Positions 1 through 9,700 of a stretch of 64,000 nucleotides of DNA are shown here, piece by piece. How positions within the stretch are numbered: the first letter of the stretch is position 1; the number at the start of each line of letters is the position of its first letter. Location: assembly GCA_965237405.1 (NCBI GenBank), contig OZ250139.1:3720001-3784000 (forward strand), read 5' to 3'. Source of the stretch: CAUZIB01 sp963663925. GTDB taxonomy: Bacteria; Acidobacteriota; Vicinamibacteria; Vicinamibacterales; UBA8438. A program made the position numbers and the translations under genes. Under the pieces are notes generated by a model. It was not told the DNA's origin. It worked only from the letters and a program-made list of their open reading frames with translations, and made no database searches.

Positions 1-431
1 TAGACATCGTGGCCGTCGCTGGTGAACTGGAACCGGCCAACAACACGTCGGCTCAAGTCCTGGATGAACTCATAGCCGCTCTGACCGTCGCGCCGTCCTA
101 CGTAGTAGCTCAAGACGGCTTTCGTCTCGCTGTCGAGCGCGATCCACACGTAGGCGTCCCCGTACTCCAGCGGGTCATCCGGCCGAACGCGCTTTTCCTT
201 GGTGTGGACGAACGTCCAGATCTCATCGGCCTGGACGTAGCGCGGGGTCACGTCCTGAACGTAGCGGTCGAAGATCGCGCGGCACTTGTCGGCCGCTGTC
301 CCAACCAGGCCTAGGATCGTGTTCTTGTGCAGCCCCGTGATCCGCGAGACGGCGCGGATGCTCATCCCCTCGGTCAGTAGCGAAAACGCCATCACGGCCC
401 TGTCGATCTCGAATTCCGAATTCGGTCGCTA
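1..431 (-). CDS. IS1-like transposase, C-terminus beyond window edge
   Basis: The minus-strand frame runs off the left edge and is open back to a TAG near 431. It reads through an N-terminal helix-turn-helix (EGMSIRAVSRITGLHKNT), the first catalytic region (YVQADEIWTFVHTKEKR) and the second (FQFTSDGHDV), the order found in IS1-type DDE transposases. No ATG precedes the HTH; GTG at 395 or ATG at 392 would start just inside it, so the N-terminus may be lost. The third catalytic residue lies outside the window. Family assignment is from motif memory. Confidence 0.7.
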
Positions 432-490
432 AATCGAGGCCTGGGACACCATTGCGTGGCGCCTGAGTTCTGACCTACGCTGTCTCGCGC

Positions 491-985
491 ATGAAGGATC
501 TCCTGCTCCCCCTGCTTCATCTGGCCGTCACAGCCGCGAAGCTCTGCAGACCCGGCGGCGTGCGAGCCGTCATCGCTGAGAATCTCCTGCTCAAGCAGCA
601 GCTGATCGTGCTGCGCCGTTCGCGCCAGCGTGCGCCGAACCTCAGAGTGGGCGATCGGCTCCTATGCGGATTCGGGGCGCTTTTTCTGAGTCCGGGACGG
701 ATTCGCAAGGTCGCCATCGGACTGCGCCCGTCCACGTTGCTGACCTTCCATCAGGCGCTGGTGCGCGGCAAGTGCCGCCGATTGTTTTCCTCAAGCGCGC
801 GACCGAAGAAGCCGGGCCCCAAGGGGCCGAGCGAGTCGCTCATCCGCGCCATCGTCGAGCTCAAATCGCGCAATCCTCGATTCGGGTGCCCGCGGATTGC
901 GCGCATCATCTCGCAGACGTTCGGGGTCGACATCGACAAGAACGTCGTGCACCGCGTGCTGGCGAAACGCTATCGTCCAGCCCCG
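491..985 (+). pseudogene. integrase-core transposase, N-terminal part only
   Basis: About 165 residues match the N-terminal half of a common integrase-core transposase: an AENLLLKQQLIVLRR segment, RPSTLLTFHQALV, then a linker RPKKPGPKGPSESL and the HTH-like stretch NPRFGCPRIARIISQTFGV. The similarity stops at about residue 165 (YRPAPG), before the DDE catalytic core, where the sequence changes to an IS5-type relic. The open frame to 1441 is therefore a chance fusion and not a working gene. Confidence 0.75.
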
Positions 986-1009
986 GGCGGACACGACAAC
1001 CGGCAGCGG

Positions 1010-1235
1010 CTTGATCGCGGCGCTCGACGCCGACAGCGCCCGCGTCACGGTCGACGACACAATCGCGTTCTACGATACGGCCACGGCACGGAGCGCGACC
1101 GTCGTGGTGCCCCCAAACAAAACGGCACGTCTGTCTCGACGGAGACCACGGTCGAGCGCGCGGGATCGCACGATCAAGAAGATGACGCAGATCGGCCGCT
1201 GTCGGTGGAAGCAAGGTCTTGCTCAACGAAGTATT
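1010..1235 (+). pseudogene. IS5-family transposase internal fragment
   Basis: In the frame that begins near 897, residues such as ATVVVPPNKTARLSRRRP and SARDRTIKKMTQIGR align with the IS5-type transposase at 34803-35766 (ATVVIPPTRTATVSGRRP, PARDRTIRQVQQAGR). Both ends of the gene are absent. It joins directly to the preceding integrase-core fragment, so this is the scar of at least two mobile-element events. Confidence 0.75.
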
Positions 1236-1450
1236 CCCGCACTGCTCATCGTCCGAGCAAGCCGCTCCAGAAGCCCCGCGAGTTCCGCGATGAATCAGCC
1301 CACGGCCCATTGCGGGTCGAACGACTGGGTGATCCTTTCGCATTTCTCAACTTAGGGGTGACGGGGACGCGACTGTACCAACGAGGGACAAGACAGATGG
1401 TCGGTGTCGACTCTCGACGCAGGACACGTCGCAGCGCGTAGAGTCTCTCT

Positions 1451-2464
1451 ATGCACATGACGGCCAGCTGGTTCGAAGAGTTGATGGGTTTTCCCGAGGG
1501 TTCCTACCAGGAAACGAAACAGAACCTCGAGGTCGTCGGCGAAACGCTTCGTTCCAGAGTTAACGGTCGTACGTATGCCATAGGAGAACTGGAGACACCG
1601 TCATTGGGAGAGTTACGTCACCACGCCGCAAGCATGGTTCGCCAACTCCCCGGGAGGCTTCGCGTGTCGACCGTCGTCGGTGACGTGGGCCGTCTGCATC
1701 GTGAATCAGCCACGAAGAACGCCCTGTTCCAGGTCGCGTCGCAGTTCAACCTGCTTGAAATGGTCGGACCCGACGTCACGCCGGAAGATGGGGTGACCTG
1801 CTACGTGTATGACCGCACCCAGGGTCCCACGTGTGCGCTTGCTGCGGGGCCTGCCACCATCTACCGGAACTACTGCGCACCGGTTGATGGCCACGCCGGT
1901 CAGACGCGAGACCGACAGCTTGACTGTTTGCGCGATCTCGGCACCGCGCTCGGGAACCGGAGCGGCAAGCTGTGGACGATGCGCAACGGGTACGCGCTCT
2001 GCACGGCAGAGGGACTGGCCGTGATCAGTCGGATACTCAAGGATCGTGCCGCCCCGGCGCGCGACTCGCTCCGCGACCTCTTGCGCGTGGGCCTTCACTG
2101 GCGCGTGCAGGTCACAGGCACGGAGAGAGACAACCTCCTCGTGTCGCAGGCATTCTGCTCTGCCCTCCCGGTGAGCTACACGAACATCCAGACCCATCGC
2201 TGGACGTCCTTTGCCACGCTCGTCCTCGAAGGTGCCTACGAAGCCACCCTGTGGGCCACCGTCATCAACGCGTCTCGCCATGCCTCGAACATCGTGTTCC
2301 TCACGGAACTGGGCGGCGGTGCCTTTGGCAATGAACACGCGTGGATTCATCGGGCCATACGGCGCGCTCTCCAGATGGTCGAGGAGGTGAATCTTGACGT
2401 CCGTCTTGTGAGCTATGGAGCGCCCACGCCAGCCCTGGATCGGTTGGCCGGCGATTTCGCGTGA
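1451..2464 (+). CDS. macro/PARG-like domain protein of unknown role
   Basis: A 337-residue protein with no signal peptide or membrane segment. The C-terminal third reads like a macro/PARG-type ADP-ribose-binding fold: hydrophobic strand NIVFLTELGGGAFGNEH followed by a helix WIHRAIRRALQMV and strand LDVRLVSYG, resembling the GGG-A/V-FGN loop of PARG-like proteins. The N-terminal 200 residues are not recognised. The ATG at 1451 and the one two codons later are both possible starts. It stands alone between transposon relics and an opposite-strand ankyrin gene; the ARPP-1 gene 1.6 kb downstream belongs to a family linked to ADP-ribosylation genes. Function is inferred only from the fold-like motif. 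Confidence 0.55.
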   Translation: MHMTASWFEELMGFPEGSYQETKQNLEVVGETLRSRVNGRTYAIGELETPSLGELRHHAASMVRQLPGRLRVSTVVGDVGRLHRESATKNALFQVASQFNLLEMVGPDVTPEDGVTCYVYDRTQGPTCALAAGPATIYRNYCAPVDGHAGQTRDRQLDCLRDLGTALGNRSGKLWTMRNGYALCTAEGLAVISRILKDRAAPARDSLRDLLRVGLHWRVQVTGTERDNLLVSQAFCSALPVSYTNIQTHRWTSFATLVLEGAYEATLWATVINASRHASNIVFLTELGGGAFGNEHAWIHRAIRRALQMVEEVNLDVRLVSYGAPTPALDRLAGDFA

Positions 2465-2538
2465 GCTACTCATGCCTATCGCAATCGTTGTCGGTACCTT
2501 CCGCCACGTCAGCAGCGGGAACACAACCGGCCCTTTCG

Positions 2539-3210
2539 CTACACGAACCCCTCCTCGACGAGCTGGCTGCCCGCTGACGTAATCTCGTGCCGCTGACCGG
2601 ACCCGCCGGCGACACGGGACCAGCTTTCCGAGACCAGCTTGACCCCAACCCCCGTCGTCTCCAGACAGTAGTTGAACCCACCGTACATGCCGGGCACACC
2701 GAACCCCATGCGCGGCCGGTCCAACTCAAGCAACGGCTCCAACTCCGGGAGCCGTTGCGACGGCTCCTTCGCCTCATCATCCACCAGATCATCGACCCGG
2801 CCGCGGATAACTTGGTGGAAGTGGACTTGCACCTTGAGGAGCACGCCTATGGGAACGCGGTGCTTGTACTGCGGGGCCAAGACATCGAGCAAGTGCCGGT
2901 GCCCCTGCCGCTCGGCCACATCGACCGGCCGCTCGCCGCGAGCGTTCTGGAGCGTTCGGAACGCTCGCATTCCGATCAGGCGCTGGGCGACCTCGACAGG
3001 AGCACCACCGTGCGCAGCCTGGTGCAGTGGAGCATACCAGGACACCCCATCGGGTCGAACGGTGTTGACCAGCTCTTCGTCCTCAGAAAGAAGGTCGAAT
3101 ACGCGTGGCCAGTTATAGCTCTTGGCCGCATCGGCGAGGGCGTGGCGGTTCTGGGTCGCATCGTCGTGCAAGGCCCCCGCCCGAGTAATTCCATCCCAGA
3201 CGATGCCCAC
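2539..3210 (-). CDS. ankyrin-repeat protein
   Basis: A 223-residue protein starting MGIVWDGITRAGALHDD. Two ankyrin-like units are visible at about residues 25-105 (YNWPRVFDLLSEDEELVN, then APLHQAAHGGAPVEVAQRL and ARGERPVDVAERQGHRHLL). The C-terminal part, with PELEPLLELDRPRMGF and GMYGGFNYCLE, and the tail SGQRHEITS, is a recurrent module of an uncharacterised bacterial family that I recognise but cannot name. Probably cytosolic protein-binding. A relic of the same C-terminal module lies at 14698-14823, which suggests the family has moved or been duplicated within this genome. Confidence 0.7.
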   Translation of the reverse strand: MGIVWDGITRAGALHDDATQNRHALADAAKSYNWPRVFDLLSEDEELVNTVRPDGVSWYAPLHQAAHGGAPVEVAQRLIGMRAFRTLQNARGERPVDVAERQGHRHLLDVLAPQYKHRVPIGVLLKVQVHFHQVIRGRVDDLVDDEAKEPSQRLPELEPLLELDRPRMGFGVPGMYGGFNYCLETTGVGVKLVSESWSRVAGGSGQRHEITSAGSQLVEEGFV

Positions 3211-3361
3211 TAGTGCCCTCCCTGCCCTGACGCAGCCTCCTGGTTGCTTCGATCACTGTCGCAGCTCACCAATTCTGCCTCCCGCTCGCCTATCTTCTGG
3301 GCGCGACGAACGCCGATGTTCTTGCCATTGTGATGTATACGACCTGGCTGGACAGTGACAA

Positions 3362-3517
3362 TGTAGCTCATCCGAGCTTCTCACGGAGTGCTTCGGAGGG
3401 TGTCTTCCCCTGGAACCCTCCGTGCGGGCGTTGGTCGTTGTAGAAGTGCTCCCAATCGACTAGCTTCTCATTGAGATCGACGTCACCCGTGTACGTCAGT
3501 AGCTGATAGAACGGTAC
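3362..3517 (-). pseudogene. IS481-type transposase C-terminal fragment
   Basis: Reverse-strand translation gives about 50 residues ending at a TGA: VDWEHFYNDQRPHGGF and GKTPSEALREKL. The 'W..FYN..RPH..L.G.TP.E' pattern is the tail of IS481/IS3-type integrase-core transposases. It is cut on its upstream side exactly where an IS110-type end begins at 3518. Confidence 0.75.
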
Positions 3518-4001
3518 TGACGCCCCTATATGTCAAGACACTCCTTCAGGCGGCCTGGATGATCTCTTGACGAGCGCGGAAGTCGGTCATGACGCGCTGG
3601 TAAATCTCTCGCGCGAGGAAGCGTTTCAGGCAGCGGATGATGTCGCGTTTGGTCCGGCCAGCGGCGATGCGTCGGGCGACGTAGTCGCGGGTCGGTTGGT
3701 GGAATTGCATCCGGACGATGACGGCTCGATAGAGGGCCGCGTTGGCGTGTCGGTGGCCGCCTCGATTGAGGCGGTGCCGACCGGTGGTCATCCCAGACGA
3801 GGCCGAGATCGGGCAGGCGCCGCAGAGCTTCGCGAAGGCGGCCTCCGAACGAATCCGGTCGGGGTTATCGCCGAAGATGATCAACAGCTCAGCCGCGGTG
3901 TGGGCGCCCACACCGAAGCCCTCGCAGAGGGTCGGTGATGTCGCGGTGGTGAGACGCGCGAGGTGCTGGTCGTGCAGCGCGATTTCCTCGGCGAGAGCCA
4001 T
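3518..4001 (-). pseudogene. IS110-family transposase, C-terminal domain only
   Basis: About 150 residues of the IS110/IS116/IS902 C-terminal domain: helix-hairpin-helix-like GFGVGAHTAAELLIIFGD, then the serine-containing core FAKLCGACPISASSG, RHRLNRGGHRHANAALY and a basic tail. The N-terminal DEDD (RuvC-like) domain is absent; upstream the sequence switches to the ARPP-1 gene on the other strand. The element end downstream of the stop (TGACGCCCCTATATGTC, 3518-3534) is shared with the relics at 5383 and 38461. Confidence 0.85.
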
Positions 4002-4026
4002 CCACCGACGGGCGAGCGACCGGAGG

Positions 4027-4902
4027 GTGTGCTTGGCGGACGCGCTGGGCGTGTCCTTCTTCCCTGTTTACCTGCCCGCCAACGACCTGCCGGCGATCGC
4101 CACCGGCGAAGCCGCGAAGCTCGTCGTGGATGAGCTCGACGAGGCGTCGGTGCAGACCTTGCTGGTCCGGAACCCGGGCGACACGCCAGTGCTCGTCGTC
4201 GAGGGCGAACACTTCCTTGGCGGCAAGCAGAACCGCGCTATCAACGCGACCGTTCTGGTGCAGGGCCAGGCCGAGTTGGACATTCCCGTGTCCTGCCTCG
4301 AGCAGGGCCGATGGGGCCGCCGTCAGGCCTACCGGCGTGACGGCGCGTTCGCCGCCGCCCGCGTGCGCTCCGTGCAGCATGCCGGGGTAGCCAGGTCCAT
4401 GCGGCAGACCGGCTCCCGCGACGGCGATCAGACAGCGGTGTGGAGCGAGATCAACCAGATGCTGAGCCAAGCCTCGGTAGGTTCGCCCACAGCGGCTGCG
4501 GCCGACATGAGCCGGGAGACATTCCGACGAGAGCCGCCACGCGCCGCCGTGGCCGAGGAACTCGCGGCGCGCGGGCCGCTCTCAGGCCAGTGCGGCATCG
4601 TGATCGCCCAGGGGCGTCGGGTCACGGCAATGGACCTGTTCGGCGCGCCCCATCTGCTCGCCGTTCACTGGGCTGCGCTGATTCGGTCGTACCTCCTCGA
4701 CTCGCCCCGGGCAAGCGGCCGGCCCTCCGCCACGCAGGTGCTGAACTTCGTGCGGCGCTTCGCCTCCGCGCGGGCACAGCACGCGCGGGGCGTCGGGCTG
4801 GGCGTCGAACATCGCATGGCTCACAAGAGACTCACCGGCCAGGCCCTGACCCTCAACAGGGCGATCGTGCACGCGACGTTCTTCGCGACAGGTTCAGCGT
4901 GA
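4027..4902 (+). CDS. ARPP-1 family protein, N-terminus truncated
   Basis: About 290 residues carry the ARPP-1 (DUF6569) signature: LLVRNPGDTPVLVVEGEH, FLGGKQNRAINATVLV and the strongly conserved IPVSCLEQGRW. The fold is a large mainly beta domain of unknown biochemistry; the family was named for association with ADP-ribosylglycohydrolase, Rhodanese and phosphatase genes in predicted NAD/ADP-ribose systems. The first 15 or so residues usual for the family are replaced by the IS110 relic; a GTG at 4027 preceded by a purine run could reinitiate. Whether it is expressed is unknown. The gene stops just before an IS481 left end. Confidence 0.75.
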   Translation: MCLADALGVSFFPVYLPANDLPAIATGEAAKLVVDELDEASVQTLLVRNPGDTPVLVVEGEHFLGGKQNRAINATVLVQGQAELDIPVSCLEQGRWGRRQAYRRDGAFAAARVRSVQHAGVARSMRQTGSRDGDQTAVWSEINQMLSQASVGSPTAAAADMSRETFRREPPRAAVAEELAARGPLSGQCGIVIAQGRRVTAMDLFGAPHLLAVHWAALIRSYLLDSPRASGRPSATQVLNFVRRFASARAQHARGVGLGVEHRMAHKRLTGQALTLNRAIVHATFFATGSA

Positions 4903-4980
4903 GCCGCTCGGCCGTCCGGCGTCGATGATGGCGGGGCGGGACCGCGAGCCCCCGCCCTGCCAGCACATACGCCACTCTAG

Positions 4981-5380
4981 TTGTGACCTCTCAACACGTT
5001 GTCCACTCGATCCCGACGGGAGAAACTGCTGGTGAACAAAGCTACGGTTTCATCCCGGAGGACCAAGTGGACATCCATCAGAATGCTAGAACCACCCCGG
5101 CGAGTCGAGCCGAACTGGTCGCCCGCGTGCTCGACGACCAACTGCCGCTGAGCCTCGTCGCCGCCGCCGCGGGCGTCTGTCCGCGAACGGTGCGTAAGTG
5201 GATCGCCCGGTATCAGGCCGAAAGCCTCGACGGCTTGGCCGACCGCAGTTCGCGGCCGCATCGACAACCCCGGGTGGGCCACACCGGTTCGCATCGTCGC
5301 CCGCATCACGGCGTTGCGGAACGAGAATGGTCCACACGCGATCCTCGATGTCGATCTCATCCCACCGCGCCCCGCGCGGT
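4981..5380 (+). pseudogene. IS481-type transposase N-terminal fragment with left end
   Basis: A GTG at 5068 starts DIHQNARTTPASRAELVAR, then the HTH VAAAAGVCPRTVRKWIARY and LDGLADRSSRPH, the typical N-terminus of IS481 transposases. The frame is then lost and the sequence ends at an IS110-type end (5383). The stretch CTCTCAACACGTTGTCCACT just after 4985 looks like the IS481 terminal repeat. The 3362-3517 fragment is the tail of a similar element in the opposite orientation. Confidence 0.75.
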
Positions 5381-5382
5381 AC

Positions 5383-5752
5383 TGACGCCCCTATATGTCA
5401 AGACACGCGTTTTAAGCGGCCTGGGTGACGGCTTGGCGTGTGCGGAAGGCTGTCATGACGCGTTGGGAGATCTCTCGCGCAAGGAAGCGTTTCAGGCATC
5501 GGATGATCTCGCGTTTGGTCCGGCCATCGGCGGTGCGTCGGGCGACGTCGTCGCGGGTTGGTTGGTGGAATCGCTTGCGGACGATGACGGCTCGATAGAG
5601 GGCGGCGGTGGCCTGTCGGTGGCCTCGCTTGAGGCGGTGCCGGCCGGTGGTCATCCCGGACGAGGCCGGGACCGGGCACGCGCCGCAGAGCTTCGCGAAG
5701 GCGGCGTCCGAACGAATCCGGTCAGGGTGATCGCCGAAGAGGATCAACGGAT
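5383..5752 (-). pseudogene. second IS110-family C-terminal relic
   Basis: Closely related to the relic at 3518-4001: ILFGDHPDRIRSDAAFAK, LCGACPVPASSGMTTGR, basic KREIIRCLKRFLAREI near the C-terminus, and the same downstream end sequence. The upstream part is cut off by the IS6-type element that begins at 5753. About 115 residues remain. Confidence 0.85.
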
Positions 5753-6577
5753 GTGTTGCAACTTTCCAAAAGCGGCAAGAGAGCGATTGGTCGAGTCGGC
5801 CGGGCTCCGTCTCATGCCGCCACCTCGAACAAGTTGTGGAGGAACTGAATCTGTCGCCGCACATCCGCACCGCTCACCCACCTCGCTTGCCCCTTCCGGA
5901 TCATGTGCATGGCCTCGTAGCCGTGGATCGTTCGCCGCGCCGCCTGAAACTCACGAAACCCCTGCTTGGCTTTCACGCGTCGTTTGATCGCTCGATGATC
6001 CTGCTCCAGGATGTTGTTTACGTATTGGACTGGCCGGTGGCGGCAACGGCGTCGCAGGAGTCCTGCCTTTTTCACCCCTGAAATCGCCGATCCGTAAAGG
6101 CGGGCCTGGTCCGTGTTGATAACACGGGGCTGCGGATGCGACGGATCAGTGAGCGCCTTGCGGAACAGGCGTGTGGCCGTAGCGGCATCGCGCAAGCCCG
6201 AGAGCACGAAGTTGATCGTGGCACCGGTGGAATCGAGGGCTCGGTCGAGGTCGCACCACCGGCCCTTGACACGAACGTAGGTCTCATCGACACGCCAGGA
6301 CTTGTTGGTTGGGTTGAGATGACGGCGCAGCCGCTCCTCCAGTTCGGGACCGTAGCGCTGGACCCAGCGCCAGATTGTCGTGTGGTCCGCTTCCAGGCCG
6401 CGCTCGCGGAGCAGCTCTTCGACATCGCGGAACGAGAGCGAATACCGCAGGTACCAGCGCACGGCGCACAGAATCAGCTCGGGCTCGGTTTGTCGCCACT
6501 TAAAGATCGCCGGTCGGATTGCCTGCTTCATGATCTCTTCAGGTTACCAGCCGCCGTCGGCCACAGTTGCAACACAA
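5753..6577. mobile_element. IS6-family insertion sequence, apparently complete
   Basis: Terminal inverted repeats TGTGTTGCAACT at 5753 and its complement AGTTGCAACACA ending at 6577 enclose one transposase gene, total about 825 bp, the usual IS6 size. No 8-bp target duplication is visible (left flank GATCAACGGA, right flank ACCATACCGAG), and the right flank is a fragment of a different IS6 transposase, so the copy has been through recombination or replicon-fusion resolution. Confidence 0.8.
5812..6531 (-). CDS. IS6-family DDE transposase
   Basis: 239 residues, normal length for IS6. N-terminal FKWRQTEPELILCAVRWYL and the HTH region VEELLRERGLEADHTTIWRW, then catalytic Asp in SWRVDETYVRVKGRW, second Asp in PRVINTDQARLYGSA and Glu in YVNNILEQDHRAIKRR. 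All three DDE residues are present, so it may be active. It is bounded by inverted repeats at 5753 and 6577. Confidence 0.9.
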   Translation of the reverse strand: MKQAIRPAIFKWRQTEPELILCAVRWYLRYSLSFRDVEELLRERGLEADHTTIWRWVQRYGPELEERLRRHLNPTNKSWRVDETYVRVKGRWCDLDRALDSTGATINFVLSGLRDAATATRLFRKALTDPSHPQPRVINTDQARLYGSAISGVKKAGLLRRRCRHRPVQYVNNILEQDHRAIKRRVKAKQGFREFQAARRTIHGYEAMHMIRKGQARWVSGADVRRQIQFLHNLFEVAA

Positions 6578-6579
6578 CC

Positions 6580-6700
6580 ATACCGAGCCATCGAGGGATC
6601 GTCACGCCCGCCTCTCATCAACTTGACTGTGCCGTCGAACGTGTTGCCGTCCTCGTCCACCGCTCGCCAGAGATACTGTTGCCGACCAGATTCGTTCGAA
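6580..6700 (-). pseudogene. IS6-family transposase fragment
   Basis: Minus-strand translation gives GRQQYLWRAVDEDGN, almost identical to GRQQYLWRAVDEDGD in the IS6 transposase at 20142-20843. Only about 40 codons remain, between the intact IS6 element and the end of the AddA-like gene. Confidence 0.7.
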
Positions 6701-6740
6701 ATCCAGTTCCGTCTGTCCAGCCAGCGCTGCGGGTCTCTAT

Positions 6741-9700
6741 CTAGACGGCATCACGCCACTCGGTGGAGTTGAGACGAACGGCATGCAAGCCGACTCGAAC
6801 ACGGCTCTCGTCAGGTCTGAGTGTCTTCCACGCGCGCGCATACGCAGTGAGTTGTTTGTGATACCGAGCCGTCAGCTCCGCAGGATCATCCACTTGGTCG
6901 GTCTTGTAGTCCACGATCTCCCAGGTATCGCCGCGTCGATAGGCGAGATCAATCACGCCGTGGGTGATCTTCGTTTGTCCCGATTTCGCCTCGATTGCGT
7001 ACGAGAAGGGCACCTCCGTGTAGCGTTCGTCGGCGTGCAGTGCTCGTTGCCACATGTCGCTTGTCATCACCTGCTCGACGGTATCGAGGGTCGCGGTGAT
7101 GACGGATTGAAGCGCGGGCTTTCCGCGCGTCAACCACGTTGCTCGACGCCGTAGCCGCTCCCGATCCGGCTGGCCGGTCGTCGCCGCACACTCGAGCAGC
7201 TTGTGGACGAGGTCCCCCCACTCGATGCCTGTGGCGGGTCCACGGAGTAACTGCGCCGAATCCTCTTCCCGAACGACGACGTCGCGGTGAGTGGCGCCCG
7301 TGACCGACTCAGTGGTGAACGACAGTGCAGCCCCCTTGAGGACGCGGCGGACTCTCGCGTCGTCGGCCTCCTCGATCGCCTTCGGCGAGAGGTCGACACT
7401 GACCAGCGTGGGTTCACTGACTTCTGTCGGCACCTGAAGATCAGCCATCCCAGCAAGGTGTGGCTCGAACGGCAGCCAGGGGCCCTTCCTGACATTGGGC
7501 TTCCCCCAACGGCTGACAACCAGAAGCGTCCGCGCGCGGGTCGCCGCCACGTATCGCAACCGCTCGTGCTCGGCGGCGACGAACGCGAGTTCGGCCGCTT
7601 CGTATGCATCCCACCCCACTGGAAGGCCCAACAACTGCCCGTGAAAGCTCCCTGGCTTCTTCCGCTCGATCCTGAGGACACCGAGAGCAGACTCGCCGTC
7701 ACGAACAATCCGTCGGTCAGCCTTGGGCAGGAAGGTGCCGCAGGGATCAGCGAGGAAGACGACTTCAGCCTGAAGCCCCTTGGCCTTGTGAAGGTTCATC
7801 AGGCGCACGACGTCGGTTCGGCCTGGTTCGAGGGGTAACGACTCGATTTCGTTCGACTCGACATCAGCCTCCAGCGACGCGGCTGCGTCGGCCAGCGTGC
7901 CACCTTCCTCGCTGACCCAGCGAACCCGGTCCAACGCCTGGAGCAGGTCGCCAGCTTTGGCGCCTCCGCGTGTCTCGCCGACCGTCAGCGCCAGTAACCC
8001 CGTGTCCTCCAGGATGCGCTCGACTGCCGCGGGAGCCGACAGCGTCCGGGTGATGTGGTACATCGCACGCAGGCGACTGAGCGCCCGGATGACGCTGGAT
8101 TCAGCCTGTGTCGTCGGGCCGTCCTCGAGCGGGATGGCCGTGAAGATGAACGTGCCTCCCGCGCTGCGATGAGCATAAAGCGCAGGGTCACTCACGCCGA
8201 ACAACGGTCCGCGCAGCACGCCAACAACCTCCACCTCGTCATCCGGATCCGCTAGCGCCAGGAGCAAGGCGGCAAGTACGTGCACCTGTTCGGAGTCACC
8301 GAACGCGCTGGCACCGCTCACCTCCACGGGTACACGCTCCGCATCCATCGCCCGTGCGTACTCCGCGAGGTTGCCCTTCTTCCAGGTTAAGACCAAAAAA
8401 TCACCAGGCTGCCGATTCCCGGCGTCAATCTCAGCGCGAATGTAGCGGGCAATGGCCCCGGCATCGTGTGCGACAACGTCTGCGGCCTTCTGACAAGTAC
8501 TCGGCGTGGTCAGGACGCGAATGCCCGTGGTTCTGCCACTCGGCGAAGGAGGCTGGTTGGTATCGAATGATAGCGCTGGCTCGAGCCTCTGATACTGCGG
8601 TTGCTGGGGCGTCGGGACGTCGGGGAACACGTCCTTGAACGCACCATTGGCCCACTCGCAGAGGAGCGGTGTTGCCCTGAAGTTGGCTGCGAGTGGAACG
8701 AGACTTCCTCCGCTTTGGTGAATGAGTTCGCTCACCCGACTGTAGATCTCGATGTCAGCCCGACGAAAGCGGTAGATCGACTGCTTCGGGTCGCCGACGA
8801 TGAACAACGCGCCCGGCCGGAGAGACACGGTTGTCCAGTCGGATGCGTCGCTCCCGTCGCTGGCCAGCCAGGCCACCACTTCGGCTTGAATCGGGTCGGT
8901 GTCCTGGAACTCATCGACGAAAAGCCACTGGTACTTCTGCTGCAAGGCCCGCCGCACCGTGAGGTTCTCGCGGAGTACGCGGGCGGCGCACTGCAGGAGG
9001 TCTTCGTACTCCAGCGTCAACGCCCGGTATCGATGCGCACGGGCAAACTCCCGGCCTTGGACCATGAGCGTGATGGCGAGGCGGTAGACGTAGTGACGCC
9101 ATGCCTCGAGGAATGGTCCGATAGCTGCCCGGAGGTCGGCAAGCATCCGGTCGATGTCCTCGCGCAACTGGCGGGGATCATCGTACCACTCCGTCCAGCG
9201 GCTCATTGTGATCCGGAAGGCGCCTTCCCACGGCGCAACCAGATCAACCAGGTCGGCCGGGTGGTCTCGTCTGGCGATCGTGATCCTCCATTGGCCGTCT
9301 CGAGCCTTCTGGAGGACCTTGCACGTCGTGTCGTCTGGAATCCTGCGAGGGAGCAGCGGGTCCAGTTGCTGCCAGAATCGGTCGAGGGCCGCCCACGCTG
9401 GCGTCGGGTCCGGTGCTGGTGCGTCGCCAGCTGGGAACTCGACCTCGTCGAATGTGCAGATCGTCGTGAAGGCATGGTCGAGATCGCCTGCTCTGATCCC
9501 GGCATCACGCAGTTCGGGGAGCAGTGCGCCTCCCTCGGCTCGCTTACGCGCGATGAACGCTCGCCAGAGCTGCTGCCTGGACTCGATGGCGCCGACATCG
9601 TCAAGCTCGGCGAACCCAGGCGCGAGTCCCGCCTCGACGGGACGCTCCCGGAGGAGATGGGCGCAAAACGAGTGGATGGTTCCAACAAAGAGACGCTCGA

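Noticed and set aside
3742..4902. 386-codon frame as a complete gene
   Set aside because: Its first 95 codons run antisense through the IS110 relic; only the part from about 4027 shows ARPP-1 features.
4983..5987. 334-codon ORF
   Set aside because: Composite: IS481 N-terminus, then antisense of the IS110 relic and of the IS6 end.
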